A stretch of 64,000 nt of DNA. Origin: QQVM01 sp964544885. GTDB taxonomy: Bacteria > Bacteroidota > Bacteroidia > AKYH767-A > 2013-40CM-41-45. The stretch spans positions 80,633-144,632 of the forward strand of contig CAZJDX010000006.1 of NCBI GenBank assembly GCA_964544885.1, read 5' to 3'. The position numbers and the translations under genes are program-made. Below are positions 17,094-25,980 of the stretch, one piece after another (within the stretch, counting starts at the first letter, position 1; every line of letters begins with the position of its first letter). Under the pieces are notes generated by a model. That model ran no database searches and had not been told where the DNA came from. It was given only the letters and a program-made list of their open reading frames with translations.

Positions 17094-17130
17094 GCGTTCA
17101 GGATCTTGGCGGATTCCTGACGCTTTTTTC
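17094..17130 (+). terminator. Intrinsic terminator after superoxide dismutase
   Basis: A GC-rich stem pairs GCGTTCAGGA (17094-17103) with TCCTGACGC (17115-17123), with one bulged T. It is followed directly by a T run (17124-17129). It lies 30 bases after the sod stop codon. Confidence 0.85.
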
Positions 17131-17209
17131 TTAATCAACTGTTAGCAAGTTCATCCTGCGACTTGCATTCCGACAATTTCTTCTTAGGACCTTCGTTTTC
17201 AGACGAAAG

Positions 17210-19735
17210 ATGAAATTAAAGTATTGGTCATACGTAAAAATCGCGGGCAAAATTTCCGGCCTTTTATTATTGGGATTGATCGCTCTTGGCTTTCTCATCG
17301 GACTTTTTTACGGTGATGACATTAAAAAAATGATCATCTCTGAGCTGAATAAAAATCTGGTCACGGAAATTCAGGTGGAGAAGTTTGAGTTCAGTCTTTT
17401 CAGGCATTTTCCATATGCCTCAGTAGATATGCAAAAAGTGCTGGCCAAGGGTGTTTTAAAGTCCCTTCCGAATGATACGCTTTTATACGCCGGTCACATT
17501 TCATTGCAGTTTAACATCTCAGGGATCTTTTCCGGAAATATTTCAGTTAAAAAAATTGTGGCTCAGGATGGTATTGCCAATATCCGGATTGACAGGGAAG
17601 GGAAGAACAATTACCGCTTCTGGAAATCATCGGATGACAGTCTGAAAAGCGAATCGGTGATTGACCTGCAGAAAATTGTGCTGAAAGATATTTCCATCCG
17701 GTATCAGGATCTGAAAAATGATCAGCATTACCTTATGCGCACTGATAATGCGGAACTAAGCGGAAAATTTTCGGAAGAGTTATATAAACTCAGCGTGAGC
17801 GCAACTTTGTTCATGGAACATCTTTATGCCGGAAAAATCAATTACATCCACAGTAAGCCTGTTGTTCTGAAGACAGGTATGCATGTAAATAACCTTGACG
17901 GCACATACAAATTTGAAAAAAGTATGGTTAGAATTGCCGATCTCTCCTTTGATATTGCGGGTTTTGTGGTAGATCAGGATAGCTCTACCCTCATGAGTTT
18001 GGAAGTGAATACCCATGAGTCCAGACTGGAAGATCTGATCAGCCTGCTCCCGCCGGAGTACATGCAGTATTTTAAAAATTACAGCAGTAAGGGTCTGTTC
18101 GAATCCAATCTGAAAATAGAAGGGAAAGCGGGAAATGGCAGCATGCCTGCCCTGACTGCTTCCTTTAACATTCGCAAGGGGAAACTCACACCCGATAAAA
18201 GCAATATCTCCCTGACGGAAATAGATCTTCACGGAACATTTACCAGTCGTGGTATCTCCGGTAAAAGTGAACTGAATATACCTGACATGTCTGCGACACT
18301 GGGCGACAACAGGATAAATGCCGACTTCAGGATCCTGGATTTACAGGATCCATTTCTGGATTTGAAGGCCAGGGCTTCATTGAATCTTGCCAACGTGCGC
18401 CATTTTATTTCTCTCGATACACTGGTTTCACTGAATGGAAACCTGAAGTTTAACATATCCTTTGCAGGTAAGGTAAAGGATGTGAGTACATATTCGATTG
18501 CAAAACGTTACACGGTGCAGTCCTCCGGTTCGATAGAACTCGACAAGGTGAGTTTTGTTTTGAAGCACAATCCGCTGGAGTATAAAAATTTTCAGGGGAA
18601 ACTTGTGCTGCAGGACAATGATCTGAAAGTGGAAGGCCTGAGTGGCAACATTTCGTCAAGCGATCTGAACCTCAATGGAATTTTTAAAAATTTTATAAAT
18701 TTCATATTCATTCCGGATCAAAGCGCGGAATTCAACGCAACACTCAGCAGCAGAAAACTAAACCTGGACGAGTTACTCATCGATAAATCAACTTCTGATG
18801 ATACCTCTTACATTATGAAGTTCAATCCAAGGTTGTACAGCAGGCTCGACGTGGATATTGAAAGCATTTCCTTCAGGCGATTTCAGGCTTCTTATTTGGA
18901 TGGACAGATTCTGCTTAACCGGCAGGTCATCTCAGGTAAAGAGCTTGAATTTTCAGCCATGCAAGGCTTAATTTATATGGATGCGACCATCAATGCATCG
19001 AGAAAAGACAGCATTCTCATGAACTTCGATGCCAGAATCAAAGGCCTTGATGTAACCGAATTCTTCTGGCAAATGGAGAACTTTGGTCAGAATACTCTGA
19101 CCGACCGAAATGTAAAAGGAAAGATCAATGCCGAAATACAGTTGAGTTCGAGCTGGACCACATCGCTTAAAATTAATCCGGCGAAGGTTCGATCCGTCTG
19201 TGATATCACTATTGAGACTGGCGAGCTAATAAAGTTTTTACCGATACAGGCAATGGCCAGGTATATAAAGGTATCCGATCTCAACAATATTCGATTCTCT
19301 ACACTGAAAAATCAGATTTCCATTGCAGACAGAAAAATCCATATTCCTTCCATGGAGATCAATTCATCCGCATTGAATCTAACCGCGAATGGTGTTCATA
19401 ATTTTGACAATATGGTAGACTACAGACTTCAGCTTTTACTATCGGATGTATTGGGTAAAAAACTGAAGCAGAATAGTGAATTCGGCGAGATAGAAGATGA
19501 CGGCCTTGGACGGACCCGCTTGTTTTTAACGATGAAAGGTCCGGTTACCGATCCCCGCTTTGGTTACGACAGGGAAGGTGCTGGCAGAAAGTTAAAAACA
19601 GACATTGCGAAAGAGAAGCAGACGATGAAAGATATCCTGAAGGAGGAATTCGGCATGTTTAAAAAAGACACGGTGAAGTCAGTAAAGAAGCCCAAAAAGC
19701 AGGAAATGGAAATTGAATGGGAAACAGACGAATAA
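17210..19735 (+). CDS. AsmA-like inner-membrane-anchored protein
   Basis: An 841-residue protein with one N-terminal TM (about residues 13-34, ISGLLLLGLIALGFLIGLFYG) and a very long beta-rich periplasmic part. N-terminal FRHFPYASVDMQKVLAKG and the C-terminal stretch LRLQ-type repeats (INSSALNLTANGVHNFDNMVDYRLQLLLSD) are typical of the AsmA family, whose large members form bridge-like structures for lipid transport between membranes. The C-terminus ends in a charged Lys/Glu-rich tail. It stands 37 bases ahead of the histidine kinase gene and could be co-transcribed with it. Function in outer-membrane homeostasis is inferred from the family. Confidence 0.8.
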   Translation: MKLKYWSYVKIAGKISGLLLLGLIALGFLIGLFYGDDIKKMIISELNKNLVTEIQVEKFEFSLFRHFPYASVDMQKVLAKGVLKSLPNDTLLYAGHISLQFNISGIFSGNISVKKIVAQDGIANIRIDREGKNNYRFWKSSDDSLKSESVIDLQKIVLKDISIRYQDLKNDQHYLMRTDNAELSGKFSEELYKLSVSATLFMEHLYAGKINYIHSKPVVLKTGMHVNNLDGTYKFEKSMVRIADLSFDIAGFVVDQDSSTLMSLEVNTHESRLEDLISLLPPEYMQYFKNYSSKGLFESNLKIEGKAGNGSMPALTASFNIRKGKLTPDKSNISLTEIDLHGTFTSRGISGKSELNIPDMSATLGDNRINADFRILDLQDPFLDLKARASLNLANVRHFISLDTLVSLNGNLKFNISFAGKVKDVSTYSIAKRYTVQSSGSIELDKVSFVLKHNPLEYKNFQGKLVLQDNDLKVEGLSGNISSSDLNLNGIFKNFINFIFIPDQSAEFNATLSSRKLNLDELLIDKSTSDDTSYIMKFNPRLYSRLDVDIESISFRRFQASYLDGQILLNRQVISGKELEFSAMQGLIYMDATINASRKDSILMNFDARIKGLDVTEFFWQMENFGQNTLTDRNVKGKINAEIQLSSSWTTSLKINPAKVRSVCDITIETGELIKFLPIQAMARYIKVSDLNNIRFSTLKNQISIADRKIHIPSMEINSSALNLTANGVHNFDNMVDYRLQLLLSDVLGKKLKQNSEFGEIEDDGLGRTRLFLTMKGPVTDPRFGYDREGAGRKLKTDIAKEKQTMKDILKEEFGMFKKDTVKSVKKPKKQEMEIEWETDE

Positions 19736-19771
19736 ATACCTGATGAGAGAATTTCTACTGTCAAGGGTTTT

Positions 19772-21004
19772 ATGGCATCACAAAATCTTTCATATTTGCG
19801 CCCTGAAACCGACAATCTTTCCAAGGTCTGTCCGTTTTTGTTAAAACCGGTAAGTTTGAACATTTATAGTCAAAAACAACGCTGGAAAGTACTGCTTCTC
19901 CTGGCCGCCCTGCTGATCGGAGCGGCATCGCTTTGGTATACCAATAAACTGGTTCAAAAACTGGCGGAAGAGGAGAAGAAGAAGATTCAACTGTGGGCTG
20001 AGGCGACAAAGAGGCTCTCTGATGTTAATGAGGTAAGTTCGGATATTAATTTTCTGTCTACGGTCATTTCGAATAACACGACCATTCCGGTGATCTGGGC
20101 CGATCAGGAATTTAAGGTAATCTCCTACAGAAACCTGGACAGTGCCCGTGCAGCAAAACCCGGATATCTGGAAGCCCAGGTGAAAGAAATGAAAGAGGGT
20201 CATGATCCCATAGAGATCCATATCGGGCAGAATATTACACAGTATATACTTTATAAAGATTCCGACCTGCTTATCCGTTTACGTTATTATCCTTACTTCC
20301 AGCTGGCGGTCATTGCTCTTTTTCTCTTCGTATCTTACATAGCCTTCAGTACTTCGCGAAAGGCGGAGCAGAACCAGGTCTGGGTTGGAATGGCAAAGGA
20401 GACGGCGCACCAACTGGGAACTCCCCTTTCATCCTTGTTGGCCTGGCTGGAGTTTTTGAAGATGAAAGGAACCAGCGCTGAATATACCCACGAAATAGAA
20501 AAGGATGTGGAGAGGCTGCAAACCATCACCGAACGTTTTTCGAAAATTGGCTCCGCACCGTCCCTGCATAAGGAAAATGTGGCGCTGGTCATGAAGCATT
20601 CAGTAGATTATATCCGTACCCGTACCTCCGATAAAACAAGTTTTGATATTCAAAGCCCCTCACATGAGGTTTATGCGCCAATGAATATTCCGCTCTTTGA
20701 ATGGGTGATTGAAAATATTTTGAAAAACGCGCTTGACGCGATGAATGGTTCCGGATCCATTTGTGTTAAGATTACCGATCAGCAGCAGTTCGTATATATT
20801 GATATTTCAGACACCGGAAAAGGTATTCCAAAATCATCGTACAAAACCATTTTCAAACCGGGTTATACTACCAAAAGCCGCGGTTGGGGACTCGGCCTTT
20901 CACTTAGCAAAAGGATCATTGAAGAATACCATAACGGAGAAATTTTTGTAAAGAGTTCAGATGCCGGCAAAGGAAGTACCTTCAGGATTGTGTTGAGGAA
21001 GTGA
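19772..21004 (+). CDS. Sensor histidine kinase
   Basis: A 410-residue kinase with two TMs (about residues 38-55 and 172-190) flanking a periplasmic part of about 115 residues. The H box is AKETAHQLGTPLSSLLAWLEFLK and the N box is ENILKNALDAM. The G boxes are DTGKGIPKS and GWGLGLSLSKRIIEEYHNG. No response regulator gene is adjacent, so it is an orphan here. The first 30 residues are polar and not typical; translation may instead begin at a TTG near 19856 (LNIYSQKQRW). It follows the AsmA-like gene by 36 bases. Confidence 0.88.
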   Translation: MASQNLSYLRPETDNLSKVCPFLLKPVSLNIYSQKQRWKVLLLLAALLIGAASLWYTNKLVQKLAEEEKKKIQLWAEATKRLSDVNEVSSDINFLSTVISNNTTIPVIWADQEFKVISYRNLDSARAAKPGYLEAQVKEMKEGHDPIEIHIGQNITQYILYKDSDLLIRLRYYPYFQLAVIALFLFVSYIAFSTSRKAEQNQVWVGMAKETAHQLGTPLSSLLAWLEFLKMKGTSAEYTHEIEKDVERLQTITERFSKIGSAPSLHKENVALVMKHSVDYIRTRTSDKTSFDIQSPSHEVYAPMNIPLFEWVIENILKNALDAMNGSGSICVKITDQQQFVYIDISDTGKGIPKSSYKTIFKPGYTTKSRGWGLGLSLSKRIIEEYHNGEIFVKSSDAGKGSTFRIVLRK

Positions 21005-21140
21005 AGTAAATAAATCCATATTACCTCCATCTCGATCCTGGAGCACTTTCAGGTGAATGTCATCTTTCAGCGCATAATTTGGAACAGGATTTCCCGGGTC
21101 AGGATTCATGATGTGAAATTTTTCTGTTTGGGTTTTTGAT

Positions 21141-22097
21141 TTAGTTTTTGAACTTAAATGAATCATTTCCGATTCTTAGAATATATATACTACTTGCATA
21201 TTTAGTCAGATCAATAAAAGTTACCCCGGTACTAATATCAACTTCCAATAATTTTTGTCCCAATAAATTAAACAATGCGGTTTGTCCAAAATGAATCTTT
21301 CCTCGTGTTAATACTTGTATGATGTAATCCGTGTATGTAATCGAATAATTGGCGGGGAAATCATCATCGATAGTTGCAAGACTATAATTGGGACAATAAA
21401 ATGGATCCTCTGCTACGCAGATCCTGTCAACATAATAATAACTCAAGGATGCTGTTGTCTCCCGGCAAAAACAAAGTGTACTGTCCGTTTTATAAAAGTT
21501 GCCAACTAAAATCCCTGTATATGCAGAGTCTGCTACAAAACTTCCTTGAAGCAAATACCAATTTGTTGTATCTGAAATGATGCTGTCTGTACGCACATGA
21601 GAAAAATTGTCAATAAACAAAGTGTCTAACGAACCGCTCCAATTTTGAACAGGATAAGTTACAAACTTAACTCCAATATTATTACAGTGACAAGGAGAAC
21701 CGTATGAATATGCTGGAGAAAGGATCATAGAAATATAATATTCTCGACCAATAGTCAACCAACTGGTGAGTTCAGAATAGAGAATCTCCCTATGATTTTG
21801 AAATGTGGAAATATATATTCCTGCATAAGCACTATCAAAAACAGAATTCGTTGACTGATATCCCCTGAAGTTTTTAGGGACAGATACAATCCACAAACTA
21901 GCACAAGCATGATGATAATCTGGGCTTCCGTTTGCAGCATTCCACCCAGTAGATCTATTAATCTGAAAAAGATTGTCTGGACAAGAATCATGTATCTCAA
22001 AACTCGGATTGGGTACTAAATTAACCTGCGCAACAGAATTCAATTGGGTGAAAAGACTTGTTAAGAAAATTAAAAACACTGAAATGGAAGGATTCAT
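21141..22097 (-). CDS. Secreted protein with T9SS-type C-terminal tail, AT-rich gene
   Basis: A 318-residue protein: signal peptide (SISVFLIFLTSLFTQLNSVAQ), then VNLVPNPSFEIHDSCPDN, a start shared by many Bacteroidota surface proteins. A beta-rich middle with several Cys follows, and a short C-terminal region (LFNLLGQKLLEVDI, IYILRIGNDSFKFKN) resembles the type A sorting domain. Lines counted by hand are 30-38% GC, against about 48% in the adjacent hemW, and codons are A/T-rich. This suggests recent transfer or relaxed selection. No neighbours point to a function; a surface or secreted structural role is likely. Confidence 0.7.
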   Translation of the reverse strand: MNPSISVFLIFLTSLFTQLNSVAQVNLVPNPSFEIHDSCPDNLFQINRSTGWNAANGSPDYHHACASLWIVSVPKNFRGYQSTNSVFDSAYAGIYISTFQNHREILYSELTSWLTIGREYYISMILSPAYSYGSPCHCNNIGVKFVTYPVQNWSGSLDTLFIDNFSHVRTDSIISDTTNWYLLQGSFVADSAYTGILVGNFYKTDSTLCFCRETTASLSYYYVDRICVAEDPFYCPNYSLATIDDDFPANYSITYTDYIIQVLTRGKIHFGQTALFNLLGQKLLEVDISTGVTFIDLTKYASSIYILRIGNDSFKFKN

Positions 22098-22466
22098 GAT
22101 GCCTTATGAAAAGTAGAATTCCCGGCCAATGTAACTTTTATTTCTACACCGCAAAATATTTAACAGAAACCCTGAAAAATTTAACAAAGTCGGATATAAG
22201 ATGAGTGAATTCTACCGGATTTCTGATTCAAATAGAATTTGACACAGAACTAATAGTTATGGAATGTGATATCGGTATACGATTGTTTTGTGTCAATTAA
22301 ACGCAATGCGCTGGGCGAGACACCAAACACTCAAAGAAGAGCAAATGAGTTATTGTAAGTTCAAGTAATAAGTGCAGACTTGGCTGCAGGCCTGGATTGA
22401 TTGGCAGAATTACCTGGCAACCGGGTTTCGACTTTGTTCGCGCATTAACCCTATCTTTACACCCCT
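22098..22466. other. 369-base intergenic region between divergent genes
   Basis: No gene was recognised. An inverted repeat TTGACACA (22239-22246) / TGTGTCAA (22289-22296) with a 42-nt spacer is present but may be chance. The right end carries the candidate hemW promoter. The left half is AT-rich like the neighbouring secreted-protein gene. Confidence 0.45.
22433..22459 (+). promoter_or_regulatory. Candidate hemW promoter
   Basis: TTTG (22433-22436) and TATCTTTA (22452-22459, one mismatch to TAnnTTTG) are separated by 15 nt, slightly short of the usual spacing. The start codon is 7 nt after the -7 element. Confidence 0.4.
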
Positions 22467-23606
22467 ATGTCAGGCCTTTATTTTCATATTCCATTTTGTA
22501 AACAGGCCTGTCACTACTGTGATTTTCACTTTTCTACCAGCGTAAAGAATAAAGCGGAACTCCTTTCCGCGATGCGAAGCGAACTCAGGCTCCGTCGGAA
22601 TTACCTGGAGGATAAAAATTTGCGATCGGTTTATTTCGGAGGCGGTACCCCTTCGCTATTAAATGGAGATGAGCTGATGCAGTTCATGTCTGAAGTAAGT
22701 AGCAATTTTATTCTTTCTGAGAACACCGAGATTACCCTGGAAGCCAATCCGGACGACCTTGGAAGCGATAAACTTCAGGAGTTGAAAGATGCCGGTATCA
22801 ACCGTTTAAGCATCGGCATACAAAGTTTTTCGGAGAATGATCTGAAATTTATGAATCGTGCGCATTCGGCTGAACAGGCGATGACCTGTATCGGAGCCGC
22901 TCAGAAGCAGGGCTTTGATAATATTTCCATTGACCTTATTTATGGACTTCCTACGCTGGATGATGCACAGTGGATCGAAAATCTGAAAATCGCTTTTTCG
23001 TTTGATCTGACTCATCTTTCCTGCTACTCTCTCACCGTGGAACCACGGACCGCTCTGGCAAAGATGATCAGGGATAAAAAAGTGCAGGATGTGGATGATG
23101 AAAAATCTTCAAGACATTTTGAGTTGCTTATGGACATGGCTGGCAAAGCCGGCTTCGAACACTATGAGATCTCCAATTTTGCCAAACCGGGAAAATACTC
23201 CGGACATAATTCGGCTTACTGGAAGGATCAACCCTACCTGGGCATGGGACCCTCCGCACACTCCTACGATTTGTACAGCCGGCAATGGAATATTTCCAAT
23301 AATCACGAATACATCCGTCAGATCAGTCAAGGGATCATACCCGCAGAGAGAGAAAAATTGAGCCTGAGTAATAAGTACAATGAATACATACTCACACGCC
23401 TCAGGACAATGTGGGGGGTCAATGCGGATGAGCTGCTGAGTAAATTCGGTGATGAAAATCACCGCACCTTTTCAGCCATTGCTGATTTTAGTATCCATGA
23501 TGGATTAATGGTTAAAGAAGCAACTATTTACCGGCTGACTGACAAAGGAAAATTATTTGCTGACAATATCGCCGCTCAGTTTTTCAGTGAAAATGATCCT
23601 GATTAG
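22467..23606 (+). CDS. hemW: HemW, radical SAM haem chaperone (coproporphyrinogen III oxidase-like)
   Basis: A 379-residue radical SAM protein starting SGLYFHIPFC with the cluster cysteines at 11, 15 and 18 followed by Asp-Phe (CHYCDF), the HemW pattern. Further HemN/HemW family motifs are FGGGTPSLL, LEANPDD, INRLSIGIQSF and IDLIYGLP, and the C-terminal HemN_C domain is present. HemW binds and hands over haem; it is often misannotated as an oxygen-independent coproporphyrinogen oxidase. Its last four bases overlap the convergent rsmI gene. Confidence 0.9.
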   Translation: MSGLYFHIPFCKQACHYCDFHFSTSVKNKAELLSAMRSELRLRRNYLEDKNLRSVYFGGGTPSLLNGDELMQFMSEVSSNFILSENTEITLEANPDDLGSDKLQELKDAGINRLSIGIQSFSENDLKFMNRAHSAEQAMTCIGAAQKQGFDNISIDLIYGLPTLDDAQWIENLKIAFSFDLTHLSCYSLTVEPRTALAKMIRDKKVQDVDDEKSSRHFELLMDMAGKAGFEHYEISNFAKPGKYSGHNSAYWKDQPYLGMGPSAHSYDLYSRQWNISNNHEYIRQISQGIIPAEREKLSLSNKYNEYILTRLRTMWGVNADELLSKFGDENHRTFSAIADFSIHDGLMVKEATIYRLTDKGKLFADNIAAQFFSENDPD

Positions 23607-24331
23607 GCTTCTTCTTTTTCTTCTCCTTGTTCTTCCGGGGACTTCTTATTTTTTGTTGAATGTGGATTTCCCCCGACAACAATCACGATCTCACCCTTGA
23701 CCGCTTTGGAAGTGAAATGTTCAAGACAATCTTTCAGGCTCCCACGAAAATTTTCTTCAAACATTTTGCTGAGTTCACGGGAAACAGCGGCCTGCCTTTC
23801 TTCTCCAAAAATCTCGCAGAACTGATGCAGAGTTTTGACCAGGCGATATGGCGATTCATAAAATATCATTGTCCTGCGCTCATCCTTCAGTTCAGTCAAC
23901 CTGCTTTGTCGTCCCTTTTTCTGAGGAAGAAAACCTTCAAAACAAAAACGGTCGCAGGGTAAACCTGAATTTACCAGAGCGGGAACAAATGCCGTTGGTC
24001 CGGGAAGCGTTTCTACCTCTATACCCTGACGGATGCATTCACGGACAATCAGAAATCCCGGATCCGATATTCCGGGTGTGCCGGCATCCGAAATAAGCGC
24101 CGTTTTGGTGCCGCCGCGGATCAGTTCAATGATTTCTTCCAGAACCCGGTGCTCATTGTGGGCATGGTAGGACTTCATGGACTTACTTATCCCCAGGTGT
24201 TTCAGTAAATGACCGCTTGTCCTTGTGTCTTCAGTCAGAATCAGATCAGCCTCTTTAAGAACACGGAGGGATCTCAGAGTGATGTCCTCCAGATTTCCGA
24301 CAGGAGTTGGAACCAGGATCAGGCGCGACAT
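23603..24331 (-). CDS. rsmI: 16S rRNA (cytidine-2'-O)-methyltransferase RsmI
   Basis: A 242-residue tetrapyrrole-methylase-fold enzyme that 2'-O-methylates C1402 of 16S rRNA. Family motifs are LILVPTPVGNLEDITLRSLRVL at the N-terminus, LTEDTRTSGHLLKH, LISDAGTPGISDPG and LPGPTAFVPALVNSGLP. It lies 8 bases after the conserved unknown gene on the same strand, so the two form an operon. It converges on hemW with a 4-base overlap. The C-terminal tail (KNKKSPEEQGEEKEEA) is charged and probably disordered. Confidence 0.94.
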   Translation of the reverse strand: MSRLILVPTPVGNLEDITLRSLRVLKEADLILTEDTRTSGHLLKHLGISKSMKSYHAHNEHRVLEEIIELIRGGTKTALISDAGTPGISDPGFLIVRECIRQGIEVETLPGPTAFVPALVNSGLPCDRFCFEGFLPQKKGRQSRLTELKDERRTMIFYESPYRLVKTLHQFCEIFGEERQAAVSRELSKMFEENFRGSLKDCLEHFTSKAVKGEIVIVVGGNPHSTKNKKSPEEQGEEKEEA

Positions 24332-24339
24332 ATTCTTTT

Positions 24340-25167
24340 TCAGGAAAGATATCTTCGTTCAATCAGTTCCAAGAACAATGTTGCCGGACTTTCTTTTCTG
24401 TCCCATTCATAAATCGTCAATACATTTTGTTCAAGAAAGCGGAGGGCATCCGTATGGCTTGCACAAGTGTTGAGCATTTCGATACTCGAATGATAGAGCT
24501 GAGCATTCCCGCCGAAAAGATGATTTATAAATAAAAATTTCTCATTAATGCCGATGGCGGATTTGAGGTCTGTGATGGGTTTATGCCGGTGCTTTTCGGC
24601 CACAGCCGTTTGAGTGCGACTGCCCGCCATTTTTTTGGCAAGCGTTTCCTTGTCACTGAAGCGCGTAGCTACGGTAGGTAATTCCGTAAAAGTATCATGG
24701 ATGTCGGCAACCACCTTTTTTCTGCGGACCGTTTCCTGTTGCTGATTTAGTTCTGCCGCTTTTGTTGCTGCCAGTGCAAGTAACTCATCCATGGTAGGGT
24801 GTTTTACCGGATTTTGAATGCCCGTGAAGTCTTGAGGCATGATGTTCGCCTTTTCTTCCTCATTTAATTCATTCTGATGCTCAGGGCCGGTGTGTGTTAT
24901 TAACCCGGAGGACGACTGCCTTGTCTCATGGTTTTCGTTTTGTGGAGTATATGGAGCGGCTATAGCGGCTTCTGTCTCTTCAAGACACTTCATCGCATGA
25001 GCATACTGCATCTCCAGGGATTTTTCATAGAGATGACGAATGAGCCTTATGAATTCCTGAACTTCAAGCGGACTGATTTTTTGATTTTCATTTGAAAGGA
25101 CCTGAAATTTATTGTTCAGGAGATTCAGGCTATGCTGAATTTCAGCGAGAGCGTTTTCTGGGTTCAT
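24340..25167 (-). CDS. Conserved protein of unknown function, upstream of rsmI
   Basis: A 275-residue cytoplasmic protein that I do not recognise as a characterised family. The N-terminal 75 residues are helical (LNLLNNKFQVLSNEN, FIRLIRHLYEKSLEMQYAHAMKCLEE), the middle is polar and low in order, and the C-terminal 75 residues are a compact helical block (KPITDLKSAIGINEKFLFI, HLFGGNAQLYHSSIEMLN, LTIYEW, LFLELIERRY). The C-terminal block looks like the conserved core. It is the first gene of an operon with rsmI, 8 bases apart. Confidence 0.7.
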   Translation of the reverse strand: MNPENALAEIQHSLNLLNNKFQVLSNENQKISPLEVQEFIRLIRHLYEKSLEMQYAHAMKCLEETEAAIAAPYTPQNENHETRQSSSGLITHTGPEHQNELNEEEKANIMPQDFTGIQNPVKHPTMDELLALAATKAAELNQQQETVRRKKVVADIHDTFTELPTVATRFSDKETLAKKMAGSRTQTAVAEKHRHKPITDLKSAIGINEKFLFINHLFGGNAQLYHSSIEMLNTCASHTDALRFLEQNVLTIYEWDRKESPATLFLELIERRYLS

Positions 25168-25285
25168 GATTTTATGGATGCTGGATTGAAAGCTCCCGGC
25201 AAGCGGAAGCTGACCCGGTCTTATACTCAGGAACGGATAAAATGTTTGAAAATTTTGTCTTTTTTATTCGGTCACTAAGCCATAC

Positions 25286-25313
25286 TCCGGTCCGGACTCT
25301 GAGTCAGACCGGA
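25286..25313. promoter_or_regulatory. Dyad-symmetric element between the unknown gene and tdk
   Basis: A 28-bp near-palindrome has outer arms TCCGGTC (25286-25292) and GACCGGA (25307-25313), and an inner palindrome GACTCTGAGTC (25295-25305). A second short palindrome, TCCGGTCCGGA, is nested in the left arm. It lies between divergent genes, 35 bases before the tdk -33 element, and could be an operator or a hairpin. Its role is unknown. Confidence 0.4.
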
Positions 25314-25347
25314 ATCTCTCTTTCCTTTAAGAATATAGGGTATTCGC

Positions 25348-25379
25348 TTTGGCCAAAGCCTGCAGAATCCTTAGGTTTG
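25348..25379 (+). promoter_or_regulatory. Bacteroidota-type promoter of tdk
   Basis: -33 TTTG (25348-25351) and -7 TAGGTTTG (25372-25379) are separated by 20 nt, both exact matches to consensus. The tdk ATG follows 17 nt after the -7 element. Because murF-alr starts 5 bases after tdk, the promoter probably drives both. Confidence 0.75.
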
Positions 25380-25396
25380 CTCTCTGAATTCAGCCT

Positions 25397-25975
25397 ATGT
25401 TTTTAGAACAGTTAAAACCCGGAAGCCATCATCATGGTCATATAGAGGTGATTTGTGGTTCGATGTTTTCGGGTAAAACCGAAGAACTCATACGCAGACT
25501 AAAAAGGTCTAAGATTGCCAGACAGAAGGTGGAGATCTTCAAGCCCAAGCTGGACACGCGTTATGATGAAGTTAATGTCGTCTCTCATGATTCGAATTAT
25601 ATTCCATCCACACCCGTGGAATCTTCTTCCCAGATTTTACTGCTGGCCAATGATGTGGAAGTCGTTGGAATTGATGAAGCCCAGTTTTTTGATGACGAAC
25701 TTCCTTCAGTGGCGCAAATTCTGGCTAACCGGGGAATCAGGGTCATCGTGGCCGGACTGGATATGGACTACCTTGGCAAACCATTCGGTCCCATCCCTCA
25801 AATGATGGCAATAGCGGAATTTGTGACCAAGGTTCACGCTATTTGTATCAGGTGCGGGAATCTTGCCAATTATTCACATCGTACAGTAAGCGATGAATCA
25901 CGGATTCTGCTTGGTGAAAAGGATAGTTACCTGCCTTTGTGCAGGGTGTGTTTTAACAAGGAGAGGATAAAATAG
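25397..25975 (+). CDS. tdk: Thymidine kinase
   Basis: A 192-residue type II thymidine kinase that phosphorylates thymidine to dTMP in the salvage pathway. The P-loop GSMFSGKT is at residues 21-28, the Walker B/DEAQ motif is GIDEAQFFDDELP, and the lasso/zinc region holds CIRCGN and CRVCF. Length is typical. The last codon is 5 bases before the murF-alr start, so the two genes are co-transcribed, an arrangement with no obvious metabolic logic. Confidence 0.95.
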   Translation: MFLEQLKPGSHHHGHIEVICGSMFSGKTEELIRRLKRSKIARQKVEIFKPKLDTRYDEVNVVSHDSNYIPSTPVESSSQILLLANDVEVVGIDEAQFFDDELPSVAQILANRGIRVIVAGLDMDYLGKPFGPIPQMMAIAEFVTKVHAICIRCGNLANYSHRTVSDESRILLGEKDSYLPLCRVCFNKERIK

Positions 25976-25980
25976 CAAGC

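Noticed and set aside
22239..22296. TTGACACA/TGTGTCAA inverted repeat as an operator or IS end
   Set aside because: Only 8 bp with a 42-nt spacer; likely chance without further copies.
22467..23606. Calling the HemW gene hemN (oxygen-independent coproporphyrinogen III oxidase)
   Set aside because: The short N-terminus and the CxxxCxxCDF motif fit HemW, the haem chaperone, better than HemN.
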